From Nostoc edaphicum CCNP1411 (lineage in GTDB: Bacteria; Cyanobacteriota; Cyanobacteriia; Cyanobacteriales; Nostocaceae): a stretch of 64,000 nucleotides of DNA. Below the pieces are notes generated by a model. That model was not told where the DNA came from, ran no database searches, and worked only from the letters and a program-made list of their open reading frames with translations. The first letter of the stretch is position 1. Each line of letters starts with the position of its first letter. Shown one piece after another: positions 46,118 through 54,466 of this stretch. The stretch covers positions 3,162,001 through 3,226,000 of the forward strand of contig NZ_CP054698.1 of assembly GCF_014023275.1 (NCBI RefSeq), given 5' to 3'. The position numbers were made by a program, and so were the translations under genes.

Positions 46118-46555
46118 ATGTCTGATCTTGGTTTTACTCACATTGCACTTGCAGTTAGTGATGTTGATGCAAGTATCTCATTTTATGCAAAGTATGCCCA
46201 GATGACGGTCGTGCATCATCGCATTGATCAAGCAACTCAATCAGATGTTGCTTGGATTAGTGACCTGACTAGACCTTTTGTGATTGTCCTAATTAAAGCA
46301 GCTAAAGTAGAAGGCGCATTATTACCACAATCCCATCTTGGCGTAGCTTATCAGAATCGTGGGGAAATCGATCGCCTGTGCAATGAGGCACGCGCTGAGG
46401 GAATACTGCTGGATGGGCCAAATGACTGGGGCTTTCCGGTTGGTTACTGGGCTTTTATTCAAGACCCTGATGGTCATACACTGGAAATTTCCTATGGTCA
46501 GGAAATTAGTTTTACAGTTGAGCAAGCTAGAGACGCGATTAATCGCGTCTCTTAA
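46118..46555 (+). CDS. VOC (glyoxalase/dioxygenase superfamily) protein
   Basis: About 145 residues, forming two beta-alpha-beta-beta-beta modules. LGFTHIALAVSDVDASISFY is the standard first strand and helix, and YWAFIQDPDGHTLEISYGQE is the second metal-side strand, with Glu in LEISYG. The N-terminal His (THIA) and C-terminal Glu are likely metal ligands. The start is 46118 (MSDLGFTH) because GGAG lies 8 nt upstream; the frame extends to 46043. The last residues (ARDAINRVS) come from a perfect palindromic repeat. The substrate is unknown; glyoxalase, dioxygenase and resistance functions share this fold. Confidence 0.88.
   Translation: MSDLGFTHIALAVSDVDASISFYAKYAQMTVVHHRIDQATQSDVAWISDLTRPFVIVLIKAAKVEGALLPQSHLGVAYQNRGEIDRLCNEARAEGILLDGPNDWGFPVGYWAFIQDPDGHTLEISYGQEISFTVEQARDAINRVS
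46529..46552. repeat. 24-bp perfect palindrome forming the VOC gene 3' end
   Basis: AGAGACGCGATT / AATCGCGTCTCT reads identically on both strands. It encodes the final residues of the VOC protein. It is related to the GACGCGAT hairpin in the MITE at 43417. Confidence 0.85.
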
Positions 46556-46565
46556 AAAAATAGTG

Positions 46566-48218
46566 TTACTTTTTGCCAGGAGTACGTCCACCTTCATCGT
46601 TACTACCACCGTGAGGATGGGAATTGCCGGGGTCGCATCCCTCAGCACCATTACCAATTCCTTGGTTACAATGGCGACGTGGTTTGATGCGCTCCATCGA
46701 ATCCTCAGCTGCAACTTGTTGTTGTCCAACGACATACTGCGAGGAGATGTTTGCAACCTTTCCAGTGCTAGACAAGGCTTGGTATATTAAAGCAGACACT
46801 TCAGACCTGGTTGCTACCTGTTCAGCATTTAGCAAGTTCACATTGGGATAGTTGACGACTATACCATGTTGTGTCAAAGCAGCAATCAGACTGCGATATT
46901 CAGGACGAATAGTATTTGCATCGCTGTAAACAGATAAGATTGTATCCGTGGAGCCAGTAGTTTGATAATTTAATCTCTGCGCTAATGCTACCAAAACATC
47001 AAGGCGAGAAAGCTTTTGGCTAGGGTTGAAATCCTTGCCTACAGCAGTGTTTAAAAAGCCCATTTGATAAACTTCGCTAATGGCATTGTAAGCCCAATAT
47101 CGATTTGAGACATCCTTAAAAGCAATAGCTTGGCGAATTTTCCCCTTGGCAAAGGCTTTCCGTAGCATTGCCGCAAACTGGGCACGAGTTACTGGTGCAT
47201 CTGGGCGGAAAGTCCCATCAGGAAAACCTTCGAGAATTTCCATTGTTGCCAATTTGGTAATAAAATTTTTAGCCCAGTAGTTTACGGAAACATCAGAAAA
47301 ACCAACTTGCAGAGTTCGAGACATACTGATTTGGCGATAATTCATTAGCATTTGACTAGTGTCGTAGCTAGAGTTATCGCTGACTTCCATCACCTGCACC
47401 AAACTACCCGGATTAGCTTGCAAAACATCTGCCAAATCGGAACTAAAAGCGTTAACGAACGACTGACGGACTAAAGCATAATCTCCCTGAGTGAAAGAGA
47501 GGGGATAAACACTAGTTTTGGCAATTGTTGACAAACCTTCTACTTGGAACTGACTACCTTGAAAGGTTTGGGAACTGCTCAAGAAAATAACACCTTGTTT
47601 CCTGATTTGGGTAAAGTAGTCGTAGGTGGTGGCATTTGTGTCAATAGTGCCGTCTTGGTCAGCATCAAGACCATAAACAGTGCGAACAACTTGGTATTCA
47701 TTAGGTTTGGCTGACAAAATCAGGTTAACTGTGGTATTTGCTGACAAACATTCAAATTCGCTGTAGCCAATAAAGCGGTTTTGAATATCATACAATCGCA
47801 CGACGATGCGATCGCTAGCTTTTAGCCCCTTAACAAATTTTACTTTTTGTTTAATCTTGTATTTATAATCGCCTACAAACCGTTCTTGTAAATAATTATT
47901 ATGACTTTTACTCTTGACAGAAACGCGGGCAATTACCTCTGAAAAAGTATTTGCTGGTTGCCAAATCGCAAGGCTAAAACCTGTTTTTTTCCCTTTTGCC
48001 GAAACTTTATTACTATTTAACTGAGTGCGATTCATTGTTTCTACTTTTTTATCAACTAAAAGTAGTTGATTTGTGGAATTATCAGATATTTGGGCGATGG
48101 TAGTAGAGAACCCTAAAGCTGCCGATGCAGAAGATATTGGCGAAAATATTGCCACTGAGGTTACAGCTAGAACAAATTTGCTCATTTGAGCAAAGTAACT
48201 TTGATTTATGTATTTCAT
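46566..48218 (-). CDS. SLH domain protein with a conserved GNG-EGCDPGN C-terminal tail
   Basis: This 550-residue exported protein has a signal peptide MSKFVLAVTSVAIFSPISSASA (start MKYINQSYFAQ-MSK), a central beta-rich region, and three SLH units (VGFSDVSVNYWAKNFITKLA, FKDVSNRYWAYNAISEVYQM, YSDANTIRPEYRSLIAALTQ). After SLH the tail reads RRHCNQGIGNGAEGCDPGNS then HPHGGSNDEGGRTPGKK. That Cys/Gly-rich tail recurs at the C-termini of unrelated cyanobacterial exported proteins and is probably a sorting or anchoring signal. SLH domains suggest wall attachment. Wall or outer-envelope protein of unknown function. Confidence 0.88.
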   Translation of the reverse strand: MKYINQSYFAQMSKFVLAVTSVAIFSPISSASAALGFSTTIAQISDNSTNQLLLVDKKVETMNRTQLNSNKVSAKGKKTGFSLAIWQPANTFSEVIARVSVKSKSHNNYLQERFVGDYKYKIKQKVKFVKGLKASDRIVVRLYDIQNRFIGYSEFECLSANTTVNLILSAKPNEYQVVRTVYGLDADQDGTIDTNATTYDYFTQIRKQGVIFLSSSQTFQGSQFQVEGLSTIAKTSVYPLSFTQGDYALVRQSFVNAFSSDLADVLQANPGSLVQVMEVSDNSSYDTSQMLMNYRQISMSRTLQVGFSDVSVNYWAKNFITKLATMEILEGFPDGTFRPDAPVTRAQFAAMLRKAFAKGKIRQAIAFKDVSNRYWAYNAISEVYQMGFLNTAVGKDFNPSQKLSRLDVLVALAQRLNYQTTGSTDTILSVYSDANTIRPEYRSLIAALTQHGIVVNYPNVNLLNAEQVATRSEVSALIYQALSSTGKVANISSQYVVGQQQVAAEDSMERIKPRRHCNQGIGNGAEGCDPGNSHPHGGSNDEGGRTPGKK

Positions 48219-48307
48219 CTCACATCACCATTCATCTAATAAGTCAAGGGATACTAAGTACTTCTTGACTTATTAATCCCTTGGGGTAGATGGAACTAAC
48301 ATCTAAT

Positions 48308-48345
48308 GAGTGCTGAGTGCTGAGTGCTGAGTGCTGAGTGCTGAG
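48308..48345. repeat. Heptamer tandem repeat (GAGTGCT)x5
   Basis: Five complete GAGTGCT units and part of a sixth lie upstream of the SLH gene; related CACTCAG units follow at 48398-48420 in inverted orientation. Confidence 0.85.
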
Positions 48346-48472
48346 TTTTGAGTTAGGAGTTATCAGTATAGGAGTTTTGAGTGTGATTATTGTTTTTTAC
48401 TCAGTCAGCACTCAGCACTCTTTCGGTCAGAGAAAATTACTATATTAAAGAAACACTTTATTAATCTTAATA

Positions 48473-49375
48473 ATGACTGTAAGTACACAACCGCTTGCAA
48501 CCCAAGACGCTTTTGAAAAATTCTTTTGGACTTGGCAAGGCTACAAAATTCAGTACACTGTCATGGGCACTGGACGACCTCTGGTACTGGTTCACGGCTT
48601 TGGTGCTTCCATTGGACATTGGCGTAAAAATATCCCAGTTTTAGCTGATGCTGGCTACCAAGTATTTGCCATAGACCTTTTAGGCTTTGGTGGTTCCGAT
48701 AAAGCGCCTATTGATTACAGCGTGGAAGTTTGGGTGGAACTGCTGAAAGATTTCTGCACAGCACATATACACGAACCTGCTGTATTTATTGGCAACTCCA
48801 TCGGCGCACTTTTGAGCTTAATTGTACTGGTAGAACATCCAGAAATTGCTGCTGGTGGTATTTTAATAAACTCTGCGGGTGGTTTGAGTCATCGTCCCCA
48901 CGAACTGAACCCGCCGCTACGGATGGTGATGGCAACTTTTAATCGGTTTGTGCGATCGCCAATTACAGGTAAATTTGTCTATAATCGCATTCGCCAAAAA
49001 GCCCAAATTCGCCGTACTCTCTACCAAGTTTACCGCGATCGCCAAGCCGTCACCGATGAATTAGTCGATTTACTTTATACTCCCTCTTGCGACCCAGGAG
49101 CGCAACAAGTTTTCGCATCCATTCTCACAGCGCCTCCTGGCCCAAGCCCAGAGGAACTATTGCCCAAAGTAGAACGTCCTATATTAGTGATTTGGGGTGC
49201 CGATGACCCTTGGACACCAATTACCGGGGCCAAGATTTACGAAAAGGCGCGTGAGAATGGCAAAGAAATCAAAATTGTTCCCATTCCCAATGCCGGTCAT
49301 TGTCCTCACGATGAAGTTCCAGATGTTGTCAATGCTCAGATTGTCGATTGGCTGGCGCAATATCAAGAGTTCTAA
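48473..49375 (+). CDS. Alpha/beta-fold hydrolase
   Basis: This 300-residue protein has the oxyanion motif HGFGASIGHW, nucleophile Ser109 in FIGNSIGALLSL, acid DDPWTP and His in IPNAGHCPHDEVPDVV, the complete catalytic triad of this superfamily. The protein is soluble with no signal sequence. Similar cyanobacterial proteins are annotated loosely as hydrolases or chlorophyll-related esterases; the substrate cannot be inferred here. Two divergent promoters must lie in the heptamer-rich gap before it. Confidence 0.9.
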   Translation: MTVSTQPLATQDAFEKFFWTWQGYKIQYTVMGTGRPLVLVHGFGASIGHWRKNIPVLADAGYQVFAIDLLGFGGSDKAPIDYSVEVWVELLKDFCTAHIHEPAVFIGNSIGALLSLIVLVEHPEIAAGGILINSAGGLSHRPHELNPPLRMVMATFNRFVRSPITGKFVYNRIRQKAQIRRTLYQVYRDRQAVTDELVDLLYTPSCDPGAQQVFASILTAPPGPSPEELLPKVERPILVIWGADDPWTPITGAKIYEKARENGKEIKIVPIPNAGHCPHDEVPDVVNAQIVDWLAQYQEF

Positions 49376-50039
49376 ATTAGAAGTTAAGAGTGAGGAGTTA
49401 AAAGTTAGAACTGAAAAATTATTAGAAGTTTTACTCCTAACTCCTAACTCGCAATTTGATACTCAGTTAGTCAATATAGCGGTTCTCAATTGTATGAAAT
49501 ACAGACCTAACCCCCAGCCCCTTCCCTGCAAGGGAAGGGGAGTAAGACTTAAAGTCTCTCTCCTAAAAGGAGCTACGGTGTATACACAAGTCCTAAAAAC
49601 CTAGCTTGATAAGACTTTCCTCGTTCCTAGTCTCTGACTGGGAATGCATTCATTGAGTCTCTGACTCAATGCCAGATTGGAGGCAGAGCCTTAACGAGGA
49701 GCATTCCCATGCTCTGCATGGGAACGAGATAAACGAGAGAACAATGAAAAATCAAGTTTTTTTTTGACTTGTGTATACACCGTAGCCTAAAAGGAGAAAG
49801 GTCAAAGTGTATTGCTTCCATTCGAGAACCGCTATAATTTCATGCCTAGACTCAAGACGAGGGCAAACTGTCCATTAACAACACTTGCGTATGACATTGA
49901 GCAAAGTGTCCGTCATCAAGAATAACTTTGTGCCTATGCACCTGGGCGCGTGCAAGGTAAAAATGCGGCTAACAATCTGGGTGAGTCACTCTTATTTTTT
50001 ATTGCACTTTGAAAAAATCAAACTCATCTGGTGAATGTA
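49376..50039. other. Repeat-rich gap between hydrolase and kinase
   Basis: It starts with heptamer-like GAGGAGTTAAAAGTTAG and CTCCTAACTCC, then CCTTCCCTGCAAGGGAAGGG (palindrome near 49521), then the MITE at 49572-49786. The last 180 bp before the kinase show nothing recognisable. Confidence 0.5.
49563..49795. mobile_element. 215-bp MITE with IS4-type ends and 9-bp target duplication
   Basis: The ends GCTACGGTGTATACACAAGT (49572-49591) and ACTTGTGTATACACCGTAGC (49767-49786) are perfect inverted repeats of at least 20 bp, one base different from the IS ends at 39035. The element is flanked by direct repeats CTAAAAGGA (49563-49571 and 49787-49795). The interior contains a hairpin CATTCCCATGCTCTGCATGG-type stretch. 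No coding content. It was therefore mobilised by the same transposase family. Confidence 0.92.
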
Positions 50040-51098
50040 ATGGAGCTTGATGTGCGTAATGAACATAAAGGAATAATTCCCTTAAGTCATCATCCAGATT
50101 TTTCCCAACAAGGCTATCAAGTCATCAGCGAACTAGGGCGCAACCGAGAAGGGGGACGCATTACTTATTTAGCTAATGTCCTCAACTCTAATGAACAGGT
50201 GGTGATTAAAGAGTTTTGTTTTGCTCATGCAAGTGCAGATTTGTCAGGCATAAAAACCTATGAACGCGAAATTGAAATCTTGCAACAACTGAATCATTCC
50301 CGCATTCCTCGCTATGTAGATTCCTTTGAAATACCAGGGGTTTTTTATATGGTGCAGGAATATAAAAATGCCCCATCATTGGGTATAAGACGCAGTTTTC
50401 ATCCTGAAGAAATTAAGCAAATTGCTTTGTCAATCTTAGAAATTTTGGTTTACCTGCAAAAGCAAGTTCCCTCAATTATTCATCGGGATATTAAGCCAGA
50501 GAATATTTTGGTTGATGAAAAACTAAATGCTTATCTGGTTGATTTTGGTTTAGCTAGGATACAGGGTGCAAAAATAGCTCTGAGCAGCTTTGTAGCCGGA
50601 ACTCCAGGTTTTATGCCACCAGAGGAACAGTTTGGTCATCCTCTAACGGAAGCATCAGATTTATATAGTTTAGGAGCAACGCTAATTTGCTTACTTACTA
50701 ATACTCGTTCTGCTGAAATTGGGAAATTAATTGATGATAACTATCGATTTAATTTTCAGAAATTAGTTCCTCAAATCAGTCCACATTTTCGGTTGTGGTT
50801 GATGAGAATGGTAGAACGTAACCGGAAACGTCGCTATGCCAATGCATCTTTTGCTTTAAAAACACTTCAGCGAATTCAGGTTGTTGGTACTGCCACCGAG
50901 ATAGATACTTTAGTCACTACAATCAAACCTAGAAAACGAGCTACAGTGCTGGCACTAACCACTGTTTTGACATTGGCTGCGATTGGGGCAACTTTGATGA
51001 GTTGTCAGCCTGGTGATACGGTTAGGCAATTGCTGGAAGCTACAGAATGTCAAGGCTTTGATTTCAGCTCAAGTTGCCAAGAAAAAACCAGACGTTAA
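50040..51098 (+). CDS. Serine/threonine protein kinase with C-terminal membrane segment
   Basis: About 352 residues. An N-terminal kinase domain has glycine loop LGRNREGGRITYLA, Lys in VVIKEFCF, HRDIKPENIL and DFGLARI, activation segment AGTPGFMPPEE, and the APE-like EASDLYSLGATL, so it is probably active. The end is a membrane segment ATVLALTTVLTLAAIGATL followed by CQPGDTVRQLLEA. This is a cyanobacterial Hanks-type kinase; substrate unknown. ATG 50040 (MELDV) is preferred; a GTG nine nucleotides earlier (50031) is also open. No ribosome site is obvious. Confidence 0.9.
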   Translation: MELDVRNEHKGIIPLSHHPDFSQQGYQVISELGRNREGGRITYLANVLNSNEQVVIKEFCFAHASADLSGIKTYEREIEILQQLNHSRIPRYVDSFEIPGVFYMVQEYKNAPSLGIRRSFHPEEIKQIALSILEILVYLQKQVPSIIHRDIKPENILVDEKLNAYLVDFGLARIQGAKIALSSFVAGTPGFMPPEEQFGHPLTEASDLYSLGATLICLLTNTRSAEIGKLIDDNYRFNFQKLVPQISPHFRLWLMRMVERNRKRRYANASFALKTLQRIQVVGTATEIDTLVTTIKPRKRATVLALTTVLTLAAIGATLMSCQPGDTVRQLLEATECQGFDFSSSCQEKTRR

Positions 51099-51104
51099 GA
51101 GTTT

Positions 51105-51215
51105 TACCCCACCCTAACCCTCCCCTTGCAAAGGGGAGGGAACTAGATTTTCTTGTTTCCCCCCTTAGCAAGGGGGGATTAAGGGGGGTAATTCGACTTG
51201 TGTGTACACCGTAGG
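51105..51215. repeat. Copy of the C/G-run module with a right mobile end
   Basis: CCCACCCTAACCCTCCCCTT then AAAGGGGAGGG, ATTTTCTTGTTTCCCCCCTT, GCAAGGGGGGATTAAGG, and then GACTTGTGTGTACACCGTAG (51195-51214). The left end is missing. The same order of parts is found inside the MITE at 60751-60906. Confidence 0.75.
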
Positions 51216-51299
51216 ATGCATTGGGGAGATTAAGGGGGGTATATCGAAGGCTTGGGTTTCATTACCAAGACACCCATCCCATAAGAATCGTTATTTTAA

Positions 51300-52691
51300 T
51301 TAATTCCGAGCGATACCTTCTTCACGCGCTGCACGTTGCACAGCAGCGGCAACAGCAGTGACGACACGCTCATCAAAGACTGACGGAATAATATGTTCCC
51401 GATTCAAATCTGAAGGCTTGACTAAGGAGGCGATCGCACTTGCAGCTTCTAAGTACATTGTGGTGGTAATTGTCTGTGCCCGACAATCTAAAGCACCACG
51501 GAATACTCCAGGAAAAGCTAACACGTTATTGATTTGATTCGGGTAGTCACTGCGACCGGTCGCGATGACCGCAACATCTTGACTGATTAATTCTGGCTGA
51601 ATTTCTGGAATGGGATTTGCCATTGCAAACACAATTGCGTCTTTCGCCATCGAATGCACCATTTCTGGTGTCAAAACTCCGGGTACACTGACACCAATAA
51701 ATACATCTGCGCCTTGCATTGCACCCGCTAATGTACCCTGAGCTTTCACAGCAAATTCGAGTTTTTCTTCTGTCAAATCGGTGCGACTAGTAGAGATAAT
51801 CCCTTTAGAATCGCACATCCAGATTTTTTCTGCTCCAGCTTTCCTCAGTAACCGAGCGATCGCCACTCCAGCCGCCCCAGCACCGTTAATTACGATGCGA
51901 ATTTCCCCCATTGCCTTATTTACCAGCTTTAGAGAATTGAACAACGCTGCCAAGGTAACAATCGCTGTACCATGCTGGTCATCATGAAAAACGGGGATAT
52001 CTAACTCTTGGCGCAATCTTTTTTCAATTTCAAAGCAGCGAGGTGCAGCAATATCTTCTAAATTCACGCCCCCAAATACCGGAGCGATATTCTTAACTGC
52101 CTGGATAATTTCTTCTGTGTCTTGGGTAGCAAGGCAGATGGGAAAAGCATCCAGCCCGGCAAATTCTTTAAACAGCATTGCTTTGCCTTCCATAACTGGG
52201 AGAGCCGCTGCTGGGCCGAGATTTCCTAAACCCAAAACGGCACTACCATCGGTAACAATAGCAACAGTGTTTTGTTTGATGGTTAAATTGTAAACTTCCT
52301 CTGGGTCTTGAGCGATCGCTGTACAAATTCGACCGACTCCGGGTGTGTAAGCCATTGCTAGATCGGAAACACTCTTCAGAGGAATTCTGCTGGTAATGCT
52401 GATTTTGCCACCGCGATGCAAATTAAAGGTGCGATCGTAGACACTGAGTAACTTGATATCTGGCAATGCTTTCACTGCTTGCACAATGGTTTCAGCATGT
52501 TCGGTACTAGCAGCATCCACAGTCAAATCGCGGGTGGACTCTTTGCGGGTTTGCTCAATTAAATCAATTTGACCGAGATTACCACCAGTGGTTGCGATCG
52601 CCTGGGTTACTGACGCCAGCATTCCTACACGATTAGGAATCTGCAAGCGCAGTGTCAAACTAAAACTAGAATTAGGAGTTAGGTCTGCCAT
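51300..52691 (-). CDS. ACT-domain NAD(P)-malic enzyme (oxaloacetate-decarboxylating malate dehydrogenase)
   Basis: About 463 residues. An N-terminal ACT domain (about 10-85: RLQIPNRVGMLASVTQAI, GNLGQIDLIEQTRKES) is followed by a malic enzyme: MAYTPGVGRI, AIVTDGSAVLGLGNLGP, MEGKAMLFKEFAGLDAFPI, DIAAPRCFEIEKRLR, then FHDDQHGTAIVTLA (metal and Lys region), GAGAAGVAIARLLRKAG (NAD binding) and FAMANPIPEI. Malic enzyme converts malate to pyruvate plus CO2. The ACT domain suggests allosteric control by an amino acid or other effector. Cytoplasmic. Confidence 0.95.
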   Translation of the reverse strand: MADLTPNSSFSLTLRLQIPNRVGMLASVTQAIATTGGNLGQIDLIEQTRKESTRDLTVDAASTEHAETIVQAVKALPDIKLLSVYDRTFNLHRGGKISITSRIPLKSVSDLAMAYTPGVGRICTAIAQDPEEVYNLTIKQNTVAIVTDGSAVLGLGNLGPAAALPVMEGKAMLFKEFAGLDAFPICLATQDTEEIIQAVKNIAPVFGGVNLEDIAAPRCFEIEKRLRQELDIPVFHDDQHGTAIVTLAALFNSLKLVNKAMGEIRIVINGAGAAGVAIARLLRKAGAEKIWMCDSKGIISTSRTDLTEEKLEFAVKAQGTLAGAMQGADVFIGVSVPGVLTPEMVHSMAKDAIVFAMANPIPEIQPELISQDVAVIATGRSDYPNQINNVLAFPGVFRGALDCRAQTITTTMYLEAASAIASLVKPSDLNREHIIPSVFDERVVTAVAAAVQRAAREEGIARN

Positions 52692-52966
52692 GTTGATTTT
52701 GGATTTTAAGTTTTAGATTTTATATTGAATTGAGACAAAAACTAAAATCTGAGATTTTTTAGTCAGTGGAAACACAATAAATTTAAACCCTTGGAATAAC
52801 CACCAGTAGTTAGTTTACTCACTGCTCACAGTTTTGATAATTATTTTTATTTATACCAATGCATTTACTAATGTAAATGAGTAACAATTTAGTAATTGTA
52901 CCCAAATACACCAGATATTTTTTTAATATTTTAGCTGTGTAAATCTTTGTATAACTAGAGCTTCAT
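52692..52966. other. Spacer between psbA and malic enzyme
   Basis: About 275 bp. It contains TTTTAGATTTTATATT-type tandem pieces (52700-52720) and AT-rich sequence. It must contain the malic enzyme promoter. Confidence 0.4.
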
Positions 52967-52995
52967 AAAAAAAGCGCCCTCTAAACAGAGAGCGC
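52967..52995 (-). terminator. Terminator of psbA
   Basis: On the minus strand the stem GCGCTCTC / GAGGGCGC (one mismatch, 6-nt loop) is followed by TTTTTTT. It begins about 20 bp after the psbA stop. Confidence 0.85.
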
Positions 52996-53014
52996 GGTGA
53001 ATTTAAAATTACTA

Positions 53015-54118
53015 TTAACCATGTATTGCAGGTGCGTAGGCGTAGCCCATCGTAGACATCGTTGCCACAGGCAATGCCTCACCAGCCGCCAAATCCAAGG
53101 GGAAGTTGTGAGCATTGCGCTCGTGCATTACTTCTATACCTAAATTGGCGCGGTTTAGCACATCTGCCCATGTATTAATTACATGACCTTTGGAGTCCAG
53201 AATTGATTGGTTAAAGTTGAACCCGTTGAGATTAAATGCCATCGTGCTGATACCTAATGCCGTCAACCAGATACCAACTACAGGCCAAGCGGCTAAGAAA
53301 AAGTGCAAGGAACGCGAGTTGTTAAAGCTGGCATATTGCCAGATTAACCGCCCAAAGTAACCGTGAGCCGCTACGATGCTATAGGTTTCTTGTTCTTGAC
53401 CAAACTTGTACCCATAGTTTATAGATTCAGCTTCAGTTGTCTCTCTGACTAGAGAGGAAGACACCAAAGAACCGTGCATTGCTGCGAAAAAAGCACCACC
53501 GAACACCGCAGCTACACCGAATTCATGGAATGGATGCATCAGGATATTATGCTCGGCTTGGAATACCAACATGAAATTAAAAGTGCCGCTAATGCCAAGA
53601 GGCATCCCGTCAGAAAAGCTACCTTGACCAATTGGGTAAATTAAGAAAACCGAAGTTGCAGCAGCTACAGGAGCAGAGTAAGCAAGGCAAATCCAAGGAC
53701 GCATCCCCAGACGATAGCTTAACTCCCATTGCCGACCGAGCCAACAGAAGATCCCAATCAAGAAGTGCAAGACAATGAGCTGATAAGGGCCGCCGTTGTA
53801 GAGCCATTCATCCATTGAAGCAGCTTCCCAAATTGGGTAGAAGTGCAAACCAATGGCATTAGATGTGGGTACAACAGCACCAGTGATAATGTTATTGCCG
53901 TATAATAAGGAACCAGAAACTGGCTCCCGAATGCCGTCAATATCGACGGGGGGTGCAGCAATAAAGGCAATAATGAAACAGATGGTAGCGGTCAATAGGG
54001 TAGGAATCATTAAAACGCCGAACCAACCGATATAAAGCCGATTGTCGGTGCTAGTAATCCATTGACAAAAACGATCCCACAGGTTGCCGCTTTCGCTTCT
54101 TCCGAGAGTGGTGGACAT
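53015..54118 (-). CDS. psbA: Photosystem II D1 protein (divergent isoform)
   Basis: D1 carries the reaction-centre cofactors of photosystem II. This 367-residue copy keeps Tyr161 and His190 (electron donor pair), Mn-cluster ligands Asp170, Glu189, His332, Glu333, His337, Asp342 and Ala344, His198/His215/His272, and Ser264 at the QB site. Gln130 is the D1:1-like state; Gly80, Phe158 and Thr286 exclude the low-oxygen D1' form. Differences from common D1 include Trp126 for Tyr, Trp260 for Phe, and His-Glu-Phe after Phe197. The tail beyond Ala344 is 23 residues (usually 16). It should be functional but specialised. Confidence 0.96.
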   Translation of the reverse strand: MSTTLGRSESGNLWDRFCQWITSTDNRLYIGWFGVLMIPTLLTATICFIIAFIAAPPVDIDGIREPVSGSLLYGNNIITGAVVPTSNAIGLHFYPIWEAASMDEWLYNGGPYQLIVLHFLIGIFCWLGRQWELSYRLGMRPWICLAYSAPVAAATSVFLIYPIGQGSFSDGMPLGISGTFNFMLVFQAEHNILMHPFHEFGVAAVFGGAFFAAMHGSLVSSSLVRETTEAESINYGYKFGQEQETYSIVAAHGYFGRLIWQYASFNNSRSLHFFLAAWPVVGIWLTALGISTMAFNLNGFNFNQSILDSKGHVINTWADVLNRANLGIEVMHERNAHNFPLDLAAGEALPVATMSTMGYAYAPAIHG

Positions 54119-54175
54119 AACTGTGTTGTTTATAAATCGCTGACAACAAACTTTCCCAATTCTCAGGAATTGAGA

Positions 54176-54204
54176 CTTGTACTGTTTTCAATGACTTTCG
54201 CCAA
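54176..54204 (-). promoter_or_regulatory. Possible psbA promoter
   Basis: Reading the minus strand, TTGGCG and TACAAG are separated by exactly 17 bp, about 60 bp before the psbA ATG. This fits a standard sigma-70-type promoter. It is a pattern match only. Confidence 0.4.
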
Positions 54205-54373
54205 ATACTTTCTCCCTATTCGCCGGAACTCTCTAGAATTACCTCACACCAACAAATGCTATTAACTAACTTCCCCAGGGAGATTGTGTGAAAAAGGGGA
54301 AACTTTTACCGGCTCATATATCACGTTTTACATGAACAATTTGTATTTTTCAATTCATTTGTATTAAGTTTTA

Positions 54374-54451
54374 CTAAGCTAAAGGCACAACAAACTCCGT
54401 GTGTTCTTGGGAATTTAAACCTTGTTGCAGCACTGCTAAAACTTTCGTCAT
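54374..54451 (-). CDS. Possible 25-residue small protein downstream of creatininase
   Basis: ATG 54451 is preceded by AGGTGAT and opens MTKVLAVLQQGLNSQEHTEF then VVPLA and stop. The frame begins 15 bp after the creatininase stop and is on the same strand. It may be a genuine tiny gene or a truncated relic; no family is recognised. Confidence 0.3.
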   Translation of the reverse strand: MTKVLAVLQQGLNSQEHTEFVVPLA

Positions 54452-54466
54452 ATCACCTATAAGTTT

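Noticed and set aside
48308..48345. CRISPR-like tandem repeats
   Set aside because: Units are 7 bp and directly adjacent without spacers; these are heptamer repeats.
53015..54118. Possible far-red or rogue D1
   Set aside because: All Mn ligands are present, ruling out a rogue D1/ChlF-like protein, and no far-red gene cluster neighbours are visible.
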